Assembly (NCBI GenBank): GCA_037576195.1
Contig: CM075102.1
Coordinates: 7,812,001 to 7,876,000 of the forward strand
DNA from: Phytoseiulus persimilis
Lineage: Eukaryota; Arthropoda; Arachnida; Mesostigmata; Phytoseiidae
DNA length: 64,000 bases
Direction: 5' to 3'
Numbering within the stretch: position 1 is the stretch's first letter; the number at the start of each line of letters is the position of its first letter. Both the position numbers and the translations under genes were made by a program. Below the pieces are notes generated by a model. The model was not told the DNA's origin. It worked only from the letters and a program-made list of their open reading frames with translations, and made no database searches. Shown here one piece after another: positions 1-13,620 of the stretch.

Positions 1-1648
1 TCCAGGTTGAACTCTTCTTACAAAGAACCAACGAACTCCACATCACATCTATTTTGTTCCACGTCGGTCTCGAGACCTAGAGCCCCATACATCCCTGAGA
101 TCATCCGACACATGGGCTTCGCGAGATACTCTATCAGTATTACGACAGTAAATCATAATTTCAGGTCCGCTCCCAAGCTTACGAGGAACTAATGGATCCG
201 TCGATTTTTTCTATGATGGTCTATTAGGCCTGGATGAGTTTCAAGGGGACGGACACCTTATTCCCGCAATAGAATGCGGAATCGGAAAATGACTTGGGCG
301 ATAAAGAGCACTCGGCAAGAATTGGAGCTAATAACCACGGAGCACGGAGTTAGCTTGGTAACCCTCTTCAAACTCATCGCCGGTTGTTTCTCGAGTCCAG
401 CACGAAACTGTGGTCATCTGCGTATTTCTGCTCGCATGATTGATCCCCAAAAACCTCGTGTTGAGTAGGATGGCTGTGGTAAACTTGCCGTGACAAAATC
501 CCGTTGCGAGGAACTTCGGTGCGAGAGCTTTTGCCGCGAAGGCGTGAGTCGAGATTTCACAACAAATCCTCTCCGCGGCGAAATCTCGCACAGTGAAGTT
601 TCTTATGACAACGTTTCACGAAGCCTCCAAATCCGATTGGATCACGAATCCCCCGCGAACTCCCCCGCAATCATTCTCAAGAATATGTCAGCGTAAGAGC
701 CATCGCTATTATACGCTGTTCTTCCCTTCTCTCCGAACGGTGGCTCGTTTCGAGTTCTTTCTCTGCCCTGACAGGAGGGCTCCCGTTGTCACCTGGCTCG
801 ATGTCAGGATTCCGAAAGAGCTGTGGATCGAATTTTGTCTCACTGCCAACCGCGATTACCGATACCTAAAGATCGCGACTTCAGCGATGTTCGTTCAGAA
901 TCAGCGCACGAGAAGTTCGGCTCCACGAGAAGCTGGAAGTGTTAACGAGAAAACGCATCATCAGATCGGTTGGCATCTCTCCGCCGCATGATCAGCGAGA
1001 CGGAACAATCGAATCGTCATTCTAGAGAGCTCGAACTGAAGAAATTCGGTTTCGCTCTACGAGAGCAGGTTGTGAGCAATCTGTGCGCTTCTCCACGTCA
1101 AAAGCTGGGGATGACTCTCGAGGAACTTGTACTCCCGTGTTCTCCGGGTTTCCCGATGTGAGAATCGGGCCGAATCACACAGGATTCACAATGAGGAAAT
1201 TGCACATAGGCGGACGTTGCAAGAGATTCAAAAGTTGCGCTCTGTTCCATCCAATGGGACAGAACCCTCTCCCTTTGGGCGGAGTTATCAGAACGAATAC
1301 TTTGGCGGCAGCCTCGTTCTCACAGGATATCTTCACGACATCATCAAAGCCCTCTAACAGTTGCTATTAGAGCTAGACGACGAGGACAAGCAACGCAGAC
1401 CCGGTCTTCATCAGCGGTCCGTCGAAGCTAGTCATCGGCGATCCCTCTGTGTGCTCAGTGCGCGACCAGCAGCTCCTTGGAGTTCCGCTAGAACCGGTCT
1501 CTCCGCGACCGACTCACTCACGTTCTCTCCAGGTCGAGCTACGGCTGGCAGTCAAGGAACTTGACGGTCAGTCAACAGCCAGACAATTTCAACCCCAACC
1601 GGCACCACGAGATACAGGAAGCGAATCCTCGTTCCTGAGTGGCGCAAA
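1..1648. other. Left-edge non-coding sequence upstream of the TGF-beta ligand gene
   Basis: No confidently assignable gene. Open frames exist on the + strand (593-991 and 970-1161, both without family resemblance). The stretch at about 990-1380 reads as charged, weakly coiled-coil-like peptide pieces in changing frames, which could be a decayed gene or chance in stop-poor sequence. The last few hundred bases before 1649 are presumably promoter and 5' untranslated region of the downstream gene. I see no clear TATA box. Confidence 0.4.
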
Positions 1649-4600
1649 ATGCCTTGGTCCGTCGGACTCCTTCTCGTGATCTCCCTCGGAGTCGTATGCG
1701 CCTCAGACCACCAGAACTACACATGCCCCAGCTGCTCCGAGGACCTGGAGTTCGTGAAGATGATGCGGATCAACGAGGTCAAGAATACGATTCTCGAGAA
1801 ACTTCGTCTCTCGAGGGTCCCCAATATCACCAGTGCAGATCTCGAACATTTGCCACCCATCGATCAATTGATCTCAGACTTCGGCCTGAGCGCCGACATG
1901 TACAGCGATCAACCGACGGAGCCTCTCGGCGAGAGCACCTACTACGAAGATGATAAGTACCACGTTAATGTGGAGCGAGCAGCCCTCTTCCCCGACACTG
2001 GTAAGTTGGCTTCCTATAATAAATTCTGGCTCCTCGAGCCAGCTCCAGGCTTCGCCCGTTTTCGCTCACTGTGAAGCGTTCGGATTCGGAGAGAAGTTGA
2101 GAATAGTATGATCGAACGCGAAGCGATCGACCCGAGTTTGTGAGTCGACGTCAGCTGTGTCGTTGCTCCGGAAGATTTTCTGAGACTGCACCAGAATCTC
2201 AATCAAAGTTCCGGGAAGCTTGTTGAATGTCCTTCCGAACCAGGACTCCTGAACCGGAATCTCGGGTTTCGCCGGCGCATTGGACATCTTTCTGCAAGTT
2301 TCGCCGCTCGGAATCCTTTCCTTAGCGGGAGAAATTGTGTCCGATCCAGCTGGTCCCCAATATTCCTCTGATGAGAAATGCCGAATCCACTTACCAAGTC
2401 ATTTACCAAGAAAATTCCATGCCGAGCTTTGCCCGAAATCATCAGTCGGGCTCCGGGGATGGATGTACTTTCTCCGATCGGCTGAAAAGCTCCGCGACTC
2501 GTTGCTCGGGTATTTTGAGGCTGAGGAAAGAATGTACAGCACGCGCCTGTTTCGACGCTTCCCGAGCAGTCACCCGGGCTGGGCTCCGAAAACATCGGCC
2601 GTGACCATGAACACCGAAGCTCCTTTTGTTGATTCCAGTTGTAGTCTGTCTGAGCGAAAACAAAGCCGGACTTTGTCGGAATGTTTTCGTAGTTCAAGGA
2701 CCGTCCCACTGAACGCTTGACTCAGTCAGTTACGTTGTCTATTGCGGCTTGCGCGGTCAGTCCGAGAACACTTCTGAAGAATCGAACCACCTGAGTAACT
2801 GACTTTTCTGAAAGACGGCGTGCGCCGACTCGGCGTCGTGGAGCGTGTTGCTCTCAGCTCCAGATCCTTTGTTCAGGCACCACCAGCACATAAACAAAGA
2901 GCCCTGGGTGTCTATCGGGCGGAATCGTGCGCGTTATTCCAAGAAAAAAAATCACACACACAGAGAGAGAGTGAGTTCTTCTGGCTGCTGTCGAGCGAAA
3001 ATCACGCTCGGCCAGGGGCCGATTTTCGGTTCGTGCGAGGTGCAAGCTGTCTCCAAAGATCGTGCCCGTTCCTGTCCTGAAGGTGTGCTCCGTCGCCAGA
3101 GTGCAGGGTGAAAATGAGCAAACGGTTCTAGAGCTCGTTGACCATGCGGTGACCCCATCCGTCCAGATGGTGGACTCCCAGGTGATAAAGCGCCGCGTAC
3201 ACCTAAGCCAGCTTCGTGCTTTGTCATTGTGCATTCTCTCTGTCCGGTTTCCGCAAGGTCTCTCGGACTCCGGAGAGCCGGCTATGCACCCAAAGTATTC
3301 TCAATCAATGGAGGGTCCGGTCGGCCTTCTGCTCCGTCCTCATTCTTTCTCTTCGGCTGGCTCGTCATCATCTTCAGCTTTTTCCTCTCATCATTCCATT
3401 CTTCGGGAAGAGAGCCGCCACATGTTAGAAAAACGAGCAGTCGTTAAAGCCGGCCTTGTATTCGTTCGTTCCTCTGCTGATTCTCTCGCTGATTTGACCG
3501 CCCGTTCGATTAAACTGCCCGCGAGTGACAGGCGTCGATTGAGCCGCGGATAGTTCCGATCAGGAGCTTCCAACCATTTCGAGAGTGTTCCAAACTCGCG
3601 CGTCTTCGACTCGACGTTCCCTTCCTTCCCGCCCGTGACAATGACCTCGATTGTTTGCGAGTACGCGAGTCCGACAAATGCCTTTAATCGCATGACACCC
3701 ATTCAGGAAGCCGCACAGCGAACGAGGAAAGATTACTTTCTCCAAATGTTGCTGATTTTCCAAAGCGGTCCGCGTGTTCCCTCGTGCGGTGGCAATGACC
3801 ACTGCCTCCTCCTCATCCTCCTCCATCCAACGGAGCACGCTGTTCACATGAGCTCGATGACCACGATGACCGTGAAATCACGGTGCATCGAATCATGTTC
3901 ATAATGACATTGGCGGCGTGATGGAGTTTGCAGTCTCTGATTGATGATGGACAGACGCGACGCACCGCGGATCTCATGGGTATCTCGCCCCGTGTGACGG
4001 TCGAGATCCTTTCTGGCGGAATCCATCAACTGAGACATCGCTCCAACAATGTATCTAGATGTAACCTTATCCGACGGAGGTTATTGACCCTGGCCCTTTG
4101 AATATGCATGGATACGTGCCGCCGATGGTGAAGATGGCTCCAACTGGCGGCCGAACGAACGGCCGAGCGAAAGATGTCGTCTTATGGTGTTATTGGCCGA
4201 CCGCTTTGATTCCGACGCTGATCACCGCCTACTCAGATCTCAGCGTGACTGGCTGGCTGGCTGGCCCGCTCTCGAAACCCCCGAACAAGTTCTCCGCAAT
4301 GAACTTTCGTGAACGCCCGTGCCCTCGCCTCGGCCGGGAGTTTCCACCGCTGATTCTTTCTGGCGACGAATCGGAACAATTTGAGGAAGTGAACGACAAA
4401 GGTGTCCAAAACGGTCGACCCGGTGCTCTATGCAAACCACACGGCGTTACGGAACCAGCGGCCATCCTGGTTAGGTTAGAGCTTGCGATAGATTAGCCAC
4501 GTATACAAGGCTCATGCGAGCTGCACGATACAGTACGTATGGCCTCAACACCGAGGCCGAGCGTGCTTCCGATTATCTGGACATGACGTGCCAGAACTGT

Positions 4601-7541
4601 CCGCTCGTCCTTCCGTCCGTGCGTCCACCCGCCTGTCTACAATCGGCAGCTGTGGCCCATCACGGAATTCTAGTCTCTCTACTTCTGGGCCTCGGCAATT
4701 TACGATGCCACTCGTTCTGTCAGTTGGACTGTCAGCAGTCAATCGGAGCCCTGCGGATCGCCGCACCGACCGCTCCTCCAGATCTCTGATTATGCAATTA
4801 TGTCGTTTTTCGTCTTCGCAGTTCCCCAATGTGGCAGCGGTAACGACGGCAGCCGCTAGAACGGCAGTTTCCCTAATCGTAGGTCGAAAACCCTGTTTTC
4901 ATCAGGGACGGCACGAATACCGCGGTTCTAGTCCAGGCGGGCTGCTGTTCGTGACGACGACGATGATGATACCCGAAGGAGCGGGGCGTCGAACTAATCA
5001 CCGAGAGCCGTAATTGCACGCTCGGAGGACAACCTCGTCCAGAGCCGGTCATTTATATTTCGTTGATTTTCGCGCCTGTGACAGTTCGTCGTTGGCTACT
5101 TACTCGGTTTCATCTCGCACAGCCTCTTTCGGCACGATCATGACTTCGGTCGCTATCCGCTTGCTGCCGAGGAAGGTATTCCGTGCGTTGGCCAGAAACA
5201 TTTTCAGATGGATCGAGCGGCGAGCGAATACTACTGCCGACACGTCAAAATATTTTGATCACTCGTTCATAAAACAGTGCGTTCGCACCCGACCTTTCCT
5301 TTGTTTCTCACTGCCGGACTCTTGCAAGCTCAATTGAAACGTCCATGCTCCTCGACGACGGCCGTGACCAGTCGCTCGTCAGAATCACAACAAATCGTAA
5401 AGCTCGTCTCGAGTTGACAGGACGAGCTCGGCTCGGCGTTCACCTTCCTCCGGTCGTAGCCAAACGCGAAACCGTTTTCAAATCGACTGGCCGAGGGTCG
5501 CCGAGTGGTGAAAGCAAATTTACGAGGCTCAGCGGTGCTTGGCTGGAGCGTATGTCGTGGAGATCGCCCTATCCTTCATTCGAACAGATGACGACAGTTT
5601 GACGTGCTGTAACCAAACAATGAGCGGATGTTACGGACGCCACATAATTCGTGAATATCGAACCGAATTCGTTGAGTCGTTGGACGTGCTCTTCATCAGA
5701 GGAGCCCGATGGCTGCCGAAGCTCCAGATTCGCCTCCCAGATCGGCCAGCGTTGCACTAGATGCGTCAAAACGATCCTTCCGGAGCTGTACGAGCTCCGG
5801 ATGGCATACCACATATCTGATGTTCTGAAAAGGAGGAATATGCGGATATCGTCCTCCTCATTGCTTAGAGAAGAAAAGCAAGGAAACGACGACCTTCTGC
5901 TATTGAGGGCAGGGCCGCATCAACGCTGCGTATTCATCTTAATTGGAAGCGAACACAACGCTGACTTCTCGGTCGTGAATAAATGAGTTGACCGGCTGGA
6001 ACGAGACGTACTCGCAGCGTGAGAACGAGCTTTTTAGGAGCCGTTTTTCGTAGCAGTTTCCTCCTGAAGGTCATCGTCGGTAATTTACTTCTCCCAAACG
6101 CCGAGCTTGCCCATGGAATGGCTTTTCTTGATACAAACAGCCTTGAGTGTGCGATTCGACAGGGATAGAGACAGACTTTGAAGGATGCGTGCAACTTGGT
6201 TTCTTCAATTTCCCCTCCTCCTCCTTCCAACGGATCTCCAGGTTCCTTACACGCGCGTGGTCCCCTCAATCACTCCAGCTCGAAGGATGGCTTAAGGATT
6301 CCGTCGCTCAGATGCCGAGTTTCGGGTCAAGGGCACATTGTCGCCGTTACCGCCTCCATTCCTAAAAATGTCATGGTCGGCCTGAATGATTCCTTGACGT
6401 CAAGAACGTCAGATCTCCGTCCCGATCACACTTCGTAGAAACCGAGAACGCCCTCGATGACATTCTCTCACGTTCGGGTGAATTTCAGAGATCACTCCCA
6501 AATACCTCGAGATTGCCAACTGGGTGTCCCCCGAAAACCTGTTTCACTTCAAACTGAACGCGGCGCTCTTGACTCGTCAACTGAGGAAAGCCGAGTTCCA
6601 GTTTCATCTCTCTTGCAACGTCCTCCACAATCTGAAGTCGTTCACCGCTGTCGTGGAAGTTGTGGTGCGCGACAAGAACGGCTATCGCACCAAGAAGGTG
6701 AGTTCGTTTACCCTGACCTTGATCTCACGCAGCCAATAATACCCTTCTCCTGGAGTCAGAGATCCAGATTTAAGGGGAAGACTTCCGTCACCAGAATTCC
6801 GTTACCGACGAGCTCCTTTCTCATTGAAACAGGCTGGTGCCGTTGAGGTTCGGAATCATCGGTGTAGCCATAGCGGGCGTTGGGTACACATCGACGTAAA
6901 GAGCGAAGCCCTTGCGACATGGTTCACGTCACTCGGCGACGAGAACTACGGCCTGAAATTCCGTGTCTACGATCACGACGGTCTTGAATTCGAGTTCAGA
7001 CTCCCGATGGAAGGGAAATTCGTGAGTATGCCTGTTCTCGATGCAGATATTCTTTCGAGCAGACTTTCGAGGCGACTCCTCGGTAGTCGGGTGTCGGAGC
7101 CCGCCACGAAAAACTTCGGTCATTGGTTTTCTTCATTGGCACTTTCAGCGACCCTTCCTGAAGATGGTGTTGGGAGACGACGGAAAAGTGCGCAAACGAA
7201 GGTATGTCGGCATCAACTGCGAACACATGCGTCCTTACAAAGAGTGCTGTCGTTACAAGTTCGAGGTAAACTTCCTTGACTACGGTTGGGAATGGATCAT
7301 CGCTCCTAGACAATACGAAGCCTACTATTGCTACGGCGAATGTCGCATACCCGTGAACACTCGTCAGCACATGTTCTACATTGATGTCGACGAAACGAAA
7401 TGGCACGGCAAGAAATACCAACCGTGCTGCACTCCGAAAAGTCTCCGCTCGATCAACATGCTCTATATGACTGATGAAAAAACCATTCACCACGGGAACC
7501 TCCCTGGGATGGTTGTCGATGTTTGCTCCTGCTTGGCTTGA
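1649..7541 (+). CDS. Myostatin/GDF8/GDF11-class TGF-beta ligand (myoglianin-like), 4 exons
   Basis: Assembled as 1649-2000, 6489-6697, 6833-7021, 7149-7541 (380 aa); each junction is GT-AG and keeps phase (1, 0, 0). Residues 1-18 form a signal peptide (MPWSVGLLLVISLGVVCA). The prodomain has a CPSC motif, then an alpha-1 helix with LEKLRLSRVPNIT, which resembles the myostatin latency helix. A furin site RKRR lies at residues 265-268. The mature chain of 112 aa has nine cysteines in the cystine-knot order (NC, CC, YCYGEC, CC, CSC), with WIIAPRQYEAYYC and CCTPK...INMLY as in GDF8/GDF11. By family, it is a secreted dimer signalling through activin-type receptors and Smad2/3, controlling muscle and growth. 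Oddities: the segment between the CxxxC pair and the CC pair differs strongly from other family members, and intron 1 is 4.5 kb while the others are 127-135 bp. Another activin-subfamily identity is less likely because of the prodomain match. Confidence 0.9.
2001..6488 (+). other. Large intron 1 of the TGF-beta ligand gene
   Basis: The intron begins GTAAGT at 2001 and ends TTTCAG before 6489. The flanking exons rejoin in phase 1, giving a continuous prodomain. Many open frames occur on both strands, but none resembles a known family. I see no nested gene or intact transposon. At more than thirty times the size of the gene's other introns, it is the likeliest place for intronic control elements; that is inference. 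Confidence 0.75.
5779..5801. repeat. Short perfect hairpin
   Basis: Nine-base arms TCCGGAGCT and AGCTCCGGA separated by 5 bases, inside intron 1 of the TGF-beta ligand gene. Its function is unknown and it may be chance. Confidence 0.5.
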
Positions 7542-8936
7542 GCGGTTGTCATAGGTTTCATTAATTGTCTAGCATAGACGAGAGACGTGGGAAGTAGATT
7601 GTATTGGAATTGAACTACGTCAAGAGCCTCAAAACTTCAGCAGAGCGACAATGCGTGTAAGACCCATCAATGAACTCAGCAGTCGATTGATGGGGAGAAC
7701 TTCGTCGCAACAGGCGGTGAGCTGCGTTCAAACAGACTTCGGGAAGTTCAGTCGCACTGGAGGAAGTTTACATTTGCCCTCGTTGCCATCCCGAACGAGA
7801 GTTCCCTTCCAGAGTGGAATTCTCCGGGGATCAGGCAGCCGCGAATCTGAGCTGTTGTGCGTTCTACAACTAGAGCATCGCTTGAGAGCAAAGAATCGCC
7901 ATCCCCTGACTCAAATCCTGCGCTGGGTCGCGAGCACCTGAGATCGTCTGCTCGGGCCATTGAAGTTGCTCCCCCGCCATGGAGACGAGTCTCCCTCATG
8001 GAATCCCGCAGCTCTGCGGCTGGAGGTGAAAACGATCCGAATCGAAATCAGTTTGTCTGAATCACGAGCCGGGAGATCCTGTCGGGGAGAATTCCGGGAG
8101 CACTCTACGCAAACAGATTTCTATGTTCGCTATATTCCTTTGTCTTCGATCTCAAAACTGCCGCCACCGAATGCTTTTCGAAGTCTGGGGATGATCGAAA
8201 TGTATGCCCAAAGCCATGTTGGTACTCCTGTTACATCTCCCTGCATCGATACAACGCTTCACTGCGCATCAACAGCACTCGACAGTTTTCTCGCCCTCCT
8301 GTCTTCGACGGTACCTAGTCCCGGATGATTTTGTTTAAAAAACTTGACATCAGACTGCTTCCCTGATGGGCTGCTGGCACGGCTGCTGTTAACCGTAAAC
8401 TCTGTTTCTCGGCATCATTCTGCCACATCTCACTTCCGAGCGTGGATGATAGTTAAGGTCAAAATATACGAAAATCAGCGGAGAACCTACGCGCGATCGA
8501 AAAAATCCCAAGGGTACGTGAGAAACTGAAGACGGTTCCTCCTTCGCGTCCTCCAAATCATGATCTGTTAGAGGGCGTTCCGCTTCCCCTATGTGTTTCC
8601 CCCGGCATTGTCAGGCCTTTAGGTGAAATTGTAGTTGTATATCTTTGTGTATATTTTTTGGCCTCTGTCCTGTTGTAAAGATAGGTAACAAACAGATACA
8701 GCGACTGACATTCATCTGGCAAACATCAACCGATCGATAAATGCTGGAAACTGCGAGCCATGTATCAACGCTGTACATACGTACGAAACCCGAGCGATAT
8801 CATTGTTCTGCTACACGCTCCCCAGTGTTCCCATCGTCCACTGCCTTGTCAGCATCGAGCCGAACCGCGTGGTATTTATTCGTCTGAACTTCGGAACACA
8901 TCGGGTCGTCTTATTCCCGGGTACATTCTCCCGATA

Positions 8937-8942
8937 AATAAA
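8937..8942 (+). terminator. Candidate polyadenylation signal AATAAA for the TGF-beta ligand gene
   Basis: Canonical AATAAA about 1.4 kb past the stop codon. Further copies lie at 9175-9180 and 9182-9187. Which of them is used cannot be told from the sequence. Confidence 0.3.
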
Positions 8943-10086
8943 TCCAACTTCTAGCTCGAATCTGGTTTAGATTTCTCCAAACTTAGTTCTGTGCTCGATG
9001 CCTTCAAGCCTGTGCCGGCCTATCACATGGGAATCTCGAGTCGCTGAACTGCGTATTCCGAATGAGCAAAGCATAGAAAAACCACTAAAAAAGTCTCGAG
9101 GCAAGAATGGAAAATTCCCCGGAAACAAGCGAAATAGCACGGCTGATGAGAAAACAATGTATGATGATGGGGGAAATAAAGAATAAAGTCTATCAGCAAC
9201 TGAATCATTATTTGGGCTGATCATCATTATGATGTGATCATTATTCGACTGAAAACGAAGTATATGCATGAGCCATGTTTCTCGGAATTGGGCCGATCCG
9301 TCATTCCCCGGAAAGGAATAAGATTCACTTTGGCTCAAAAAACGGGGAGCCACAGGCACTGCGAATAGATGTAGTGCCTCGCAACGACTCGCTGATCCTC
9401 GAGCTCCCGGGTGCTTTGCAGCTTTTTGTATCGGAACGTGCGGAACCTCACCTTAAGAGCGGATGACACTGTCTCGAAGTGGGCACGGTATAGGCCTCAA
9501 GGGAAACATATTATCTCCCGGGATTGTGGAGACCGTAGCATCCATGGAACAATGGCAGCTGATCTTCTCGAGAAAAAAACGCAGATGGTTTCAGCGGAAA
9601 ATTTATTGGAATTGACTCTCGCGTCGTCATGAACTCCTCACCACCAGATGTCAGGAATGTAGTTGTGGTCGGCTTCTGTTTAATGGTTCATCATTCAGTC
9701 CAAGACTCACTCAATAAGTACTTCAATATTGCTCATTATTATATTCAATTACAATAATTATTCACTGTGTCAGTCGACAGATGGACCATCAATTACAGTA
9801 ATCGCGTCAATAATCAAAATCTTAACTGATCATTGTCATCATCATCATAAATACTTTCCTTACAAATAGTGGTTATGCAGTAAATGTCGTTACGAATGAA
9901 TTCATAGTTTAGTTCGTAATCATAATGATGATAATAATCATCCGGTCAACCGCCCAATCAATGAGAGATCATCTATCAAGTGAGTCTCCATAGAAATCAA
10001 CAGCAGCAACTGTCTGCCCGTTTTATCTCCATTCCACCGCTTCGCTCGAGGTGTCAGGCTTACACTGTCGAATTCTCAACGAAGTT

Positions 10087-10110
10087 CCCCTGCAGCACAT
10101 TCTGCAGGGG
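10087..10110. repeat. Short perfect hairpin
   Basis: Arms CCCCTGCAG and CTGCAGGGG flank a 6-base loop, CACATT. It is an isolated inverted repeat in intergenic DNA with no obvious role. Confidence 0.55.
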
Positions 10111-11905
10111 ACTGAACATACAAAAAGACAACAAATACCATTCGAAATATTATAGAATCGAGTCAGCACCTTAGGCATCCGTCAATCCATTCGTGCAGGT
10201 GCCTATCGCCTGTGGATGGGTTCTAGGTAGGTCAGTGGGTGGGTATGTAAGGTTTTCAGGCAGGTAGATAGGTAGGTAAATCGTTTGATAAATCCATGGC
10301 GATTAAATAGCTCAGGGGCTATAGAGGGAGGGGCGGTATTGAAACAGACCCAGAGGATGGGAACGGGTGGAGCTCCAAGTGGCGTGATTTTGGTTGGTGC
10401 GAAGAATGAGACGAATATCAACGACGTGTTCTCATTTGAAAGGGGTGCATTGTAAGGCGAAATGAAGGATCGTTTGGAAGATCCGTGGAGGGGACTTTAG
10501 GTCAGTCAACGGTTTTATGGAATGGATGACACAATCCTCAAACAGCGATTCAGTGTGGGCGATTCCGTGAAAAAGTTGATTGTTAACTCGATTTCGGGGG
10601 ATAGTCAACTGAGTGGGCAAGATTGACGGCAGCTGCAACGAAAAGTCCCCTAAAGCGAAACCTCGATCGACATTCGTCCGTACATCTCCGGAAAAGGATT
10701 CTACTTCGCTCACAACGCTTTCATGGTATGGTCTGACAAATGTCGATAGCAACCAGTTATTATTTCCTGCATCCCCCTCGTTTGTAGCCTTCGTAGCCAG
10801 CTCTCATATTTGATTCCAACCTACAAAATGGGAAGCGGTTGTCCCGGGGAAAAGTCCCTCTCATCAAAAACTCGCATCAACGTCCATCACAACGCGATTC
10901 ACACAACCACGGCGGCAATCAACAACAGGAAACTGAGGCGAATCCGGGAACGGAAAACGGGTCAATGGCTTCACTCAATTCCACAGTCGAGCAACTCACT
11001 CCGTGATCCGAAATACACGCCTGGAATCCGCATTCACACTGTGGGTTGAGTCTCATTCTCGCTTTCTCTGTCCCGGTTCATTCTGTTTGGGCTATATCTG
11101 TCCTGACTGCAGGAGGCTCAGAGCCAGGAATTGCCGCGATGAGTTTTGAAGAAATTTTTCTATTTGTTCTCTTTGCATAGAATCTCTCCTGCAGTGTTTC
11201 GGCAAGCTTGAACCGATGCGCACGCACGCTCTCTCTCCCTCTCTTTGTCGATGCCCGCTCAAAGCTCATCCATTCCGAGAACCTCGAAAAACCGATGAAG
11301 TCCATGACTGAAGTCGGGGAGCTGAGGAGTTGAGTGTTCAGGTATTGCACTTGTCTCCTAACAATGTCGCAAAAAAACTCTTACACGTTATCAGTGCTCA
11401 TTCCACCTGCTCATTCGTGTATCTCATTTTTCTCGTTCCTTCTATTTACCTATTCAGAACACTTGATTCGACTACTCTCATTAGCATCGTAGAAAACACC
11501 AGCGCGCGAAACGACCTGCCCGTCGGAGGCCGAAGTATGCGTGGACGAGAGATGGTGAGCGCCGTGTTCCAGTCGGCTATTTGACACCGTATCTTACTAG
11601 GGAACCGGGGAGTAACCGGTGCTAGTCTATTGAAAAGATTGGCGTGGCTCCTTCCGTCGTAATATTCATTCATCATGAAGTTCTCGATCATTCCGTAACG
11701 AACAACCCGGATAGGATCTAAATAAGAATCACCGATGATTTGCGGTGTGTCCGCTGCATTCACAACCATATTTCGCATATCACGCGGCGTCCTCTCAATG
11801 CTAAGTTCTGTATGTATTCCTTACTCTCTGTATCTTTTTTCCAGTAGGATTCATTGGTTTGTAGGGTAAGGTCATGCAATGTACCGCCGCTTAGTTTAAC
11901 GTTGA

Positions 11906-13620
11906 TTAAGTGTCCTTCAATGATCCATTTATAGTTATAACTAGTTTTCTAGAGCCCGCTCTATTCCTATGTTCACAGAGCCACACGCCCTGCCATTGGC
12001 CGAGGTTCAAGCGGCCGTCGGTGATAGGGATGGATAACGAGGATCCGAAGAGAAGCGACTTTATGTGAGCCGGCTGGAATTGGAAAAAAACAGAGTTACT
12101 TCCCATGAAAATACTACACCAACTCTGGGGTGGCGAAGAAGAGCATCGAATCTATTATCATGAGCGACACGTATTTCAAGAGCTTTTACGTTGCTGATCA
12201 GTGGTCGGACTCAATAAGAGGAATACCCTCCGGAGATAGGATCCATATTGGAACTCCGATCGTTGCACGAATGTAGTTCACCGAGGTCCGAGTGTCCAAG
12301 GGAATTCGGGACTCCGGAGGAGCAGCAGGACGGCTCAAGACTGCATGTGCCCAAGGACTGAATACGTGCACAAGACGGCCTGACCGTTGCCATGCGCACA
12401 ATCAGTTGCGCGCCCGTGCTCATGTTCTTCAAACAACACTGACGTATTGGCATGGGAGGGGTTCTCTGCACTCCAAGCAGATATCGTAGGGGCACAGATC
12501 GAACTCAAGCTCCCTCAGGCAGAAATCCGCTCTAGGATGTGCTTCAGGCTGTTGGCCTGACGTACGGTCGCCAGGCTATGACGACGATGACTCAAAATCA
12601 CCAATGCGACCTTATTAGGCAGAAACGTCTCAGCTCAGAGCGAGCGTAATCAGCGTGGGAGCCGAAAAGTGATCATTTTGAACATTCGCTAGTTTGATTA
12701 TCACTAACGTCAGATGCTAAGTTCAGCACGGTACATGGTTTACGATCCTAACTCTCGCTCTTCGAATTTGGGGAAGCCGAAAAGAGCTGCGGATGATAGA
12801 GCCTTGAACCAGCACATATGTGGACCACGGATTTTCCCGGCTGTGATCATACCAGCGATTCGTGTCTTCAAATCCGTATGGAGAGCGGTAAACTACGCAG
12901 GGGCGTTCAGGTGTGACGCACGTTCGCTACTGGCCAGAGATGACCTTGAAATGTGCCCTCGACCCTGACTCGAGGGACAGAGCTGTGAGGCTCATAAAGC
13001 GTGTGGATGTTCATTTGTATACACGCGCGTACGAACATTCCCGCCATGAATAAGAATATATAAAAACACAAAAATTCGACTTTGCAAGCGTTCGCATGAG
13101 CTCCCCGCTCGGCCAGCCTTCGCACTCACCATGTCGTCCGGTCCCTCGCACGAATGCTGATAGGGAAGATCTTCCGGGACGAGTTTGTTCATGAAGTTTT
13201 CGACGTCATCTCTAACGTCGGGATCCCAATTCTCGTTGAGGGCCAGGCTTGCCGAGGTATGCATTACTGTAAAATGAATAAGACGTCGTTTTTGAAAAGG
13301 AGTTGTCCCAAGAAAGACTCCGTCGAATGGCACAATGAGTTCGTGTCGGGATCGCGGAACTCACTTTGAATGTGCAACAGGCCGACAGCGAATTGCTGAA
13401 TTTCAGGCACCTGTTTGAGGATTTCTTCGGTGATCAGATGGGATCCACGATGCTGTGGCCGTAAATTGATTTTCTGCTGGAACCACGAGCTACCGTGGCG
13501 AATCAGTCCTTGTCTAGACGGACCCGCACGGTCTCTTTCTCTCTCTCGGTCCGAGGGGGCCGACGAGATCTGGTTGTGCGGCTGTGAGTGAGGATGCCCA
13601 ACCGGGTGGGCCATAACCAT
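11906..13620 (-). CDS. UPF0047/YjbQ-family protein, 3 exons
   Basis: Assembled on the - strand as 13620-13365, 13266-13130, 12073-11906 (186 aa); GT-AG junctions in phase 1 and 0. The N-terminal ~45 residues are low in similarity and rich in His, Arg and Asp. The conserved domain then runs from WFQQKINLRP through HLITEEILKQVPEI, HTSASLALNENWDPDVR, LVPEDLPYQHSCEGPDDM and PAHIKSLLFG to GRLNLGQWQGVWLCEHR at the C-terminus. These are the family signature blocks, including the conserved His, Asn, Asp and Glu residues. YjbQ-type proteins are small trimeric proteins for which a side thiamine-phosphate synthase activity has been reported in bacteria; the role in animals is not settled. The start at 13620 is the only in-frame upstream ATG (a second is at 13614) after an in-frame stop near 13757. 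Intron 2 is 1056 bp, intron 1 is 98 bp. Confidence 0.93.

Larger units (their letters stand above)
7542..11905. other. Intergenic region between the convergent TGF-beta ligand and UPF0047 genes
   Basis: This region lies downstream of both flanking genes, which are transcribed toward each other, so it should hold two 3' untranslated regions. The first kilobase is probably 3' UTR of the ligand gene. About 9680-9960 is AT-rich, with ATCATC/ATGATG runs. About 10210-10275 has imperfect GGTA/GGCA short repeats. No coding gene is recognised. The longest open frames (for example 8967-9359 and 10432-10752 on the - strand) match nothing I know. Confidence 0.5.
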
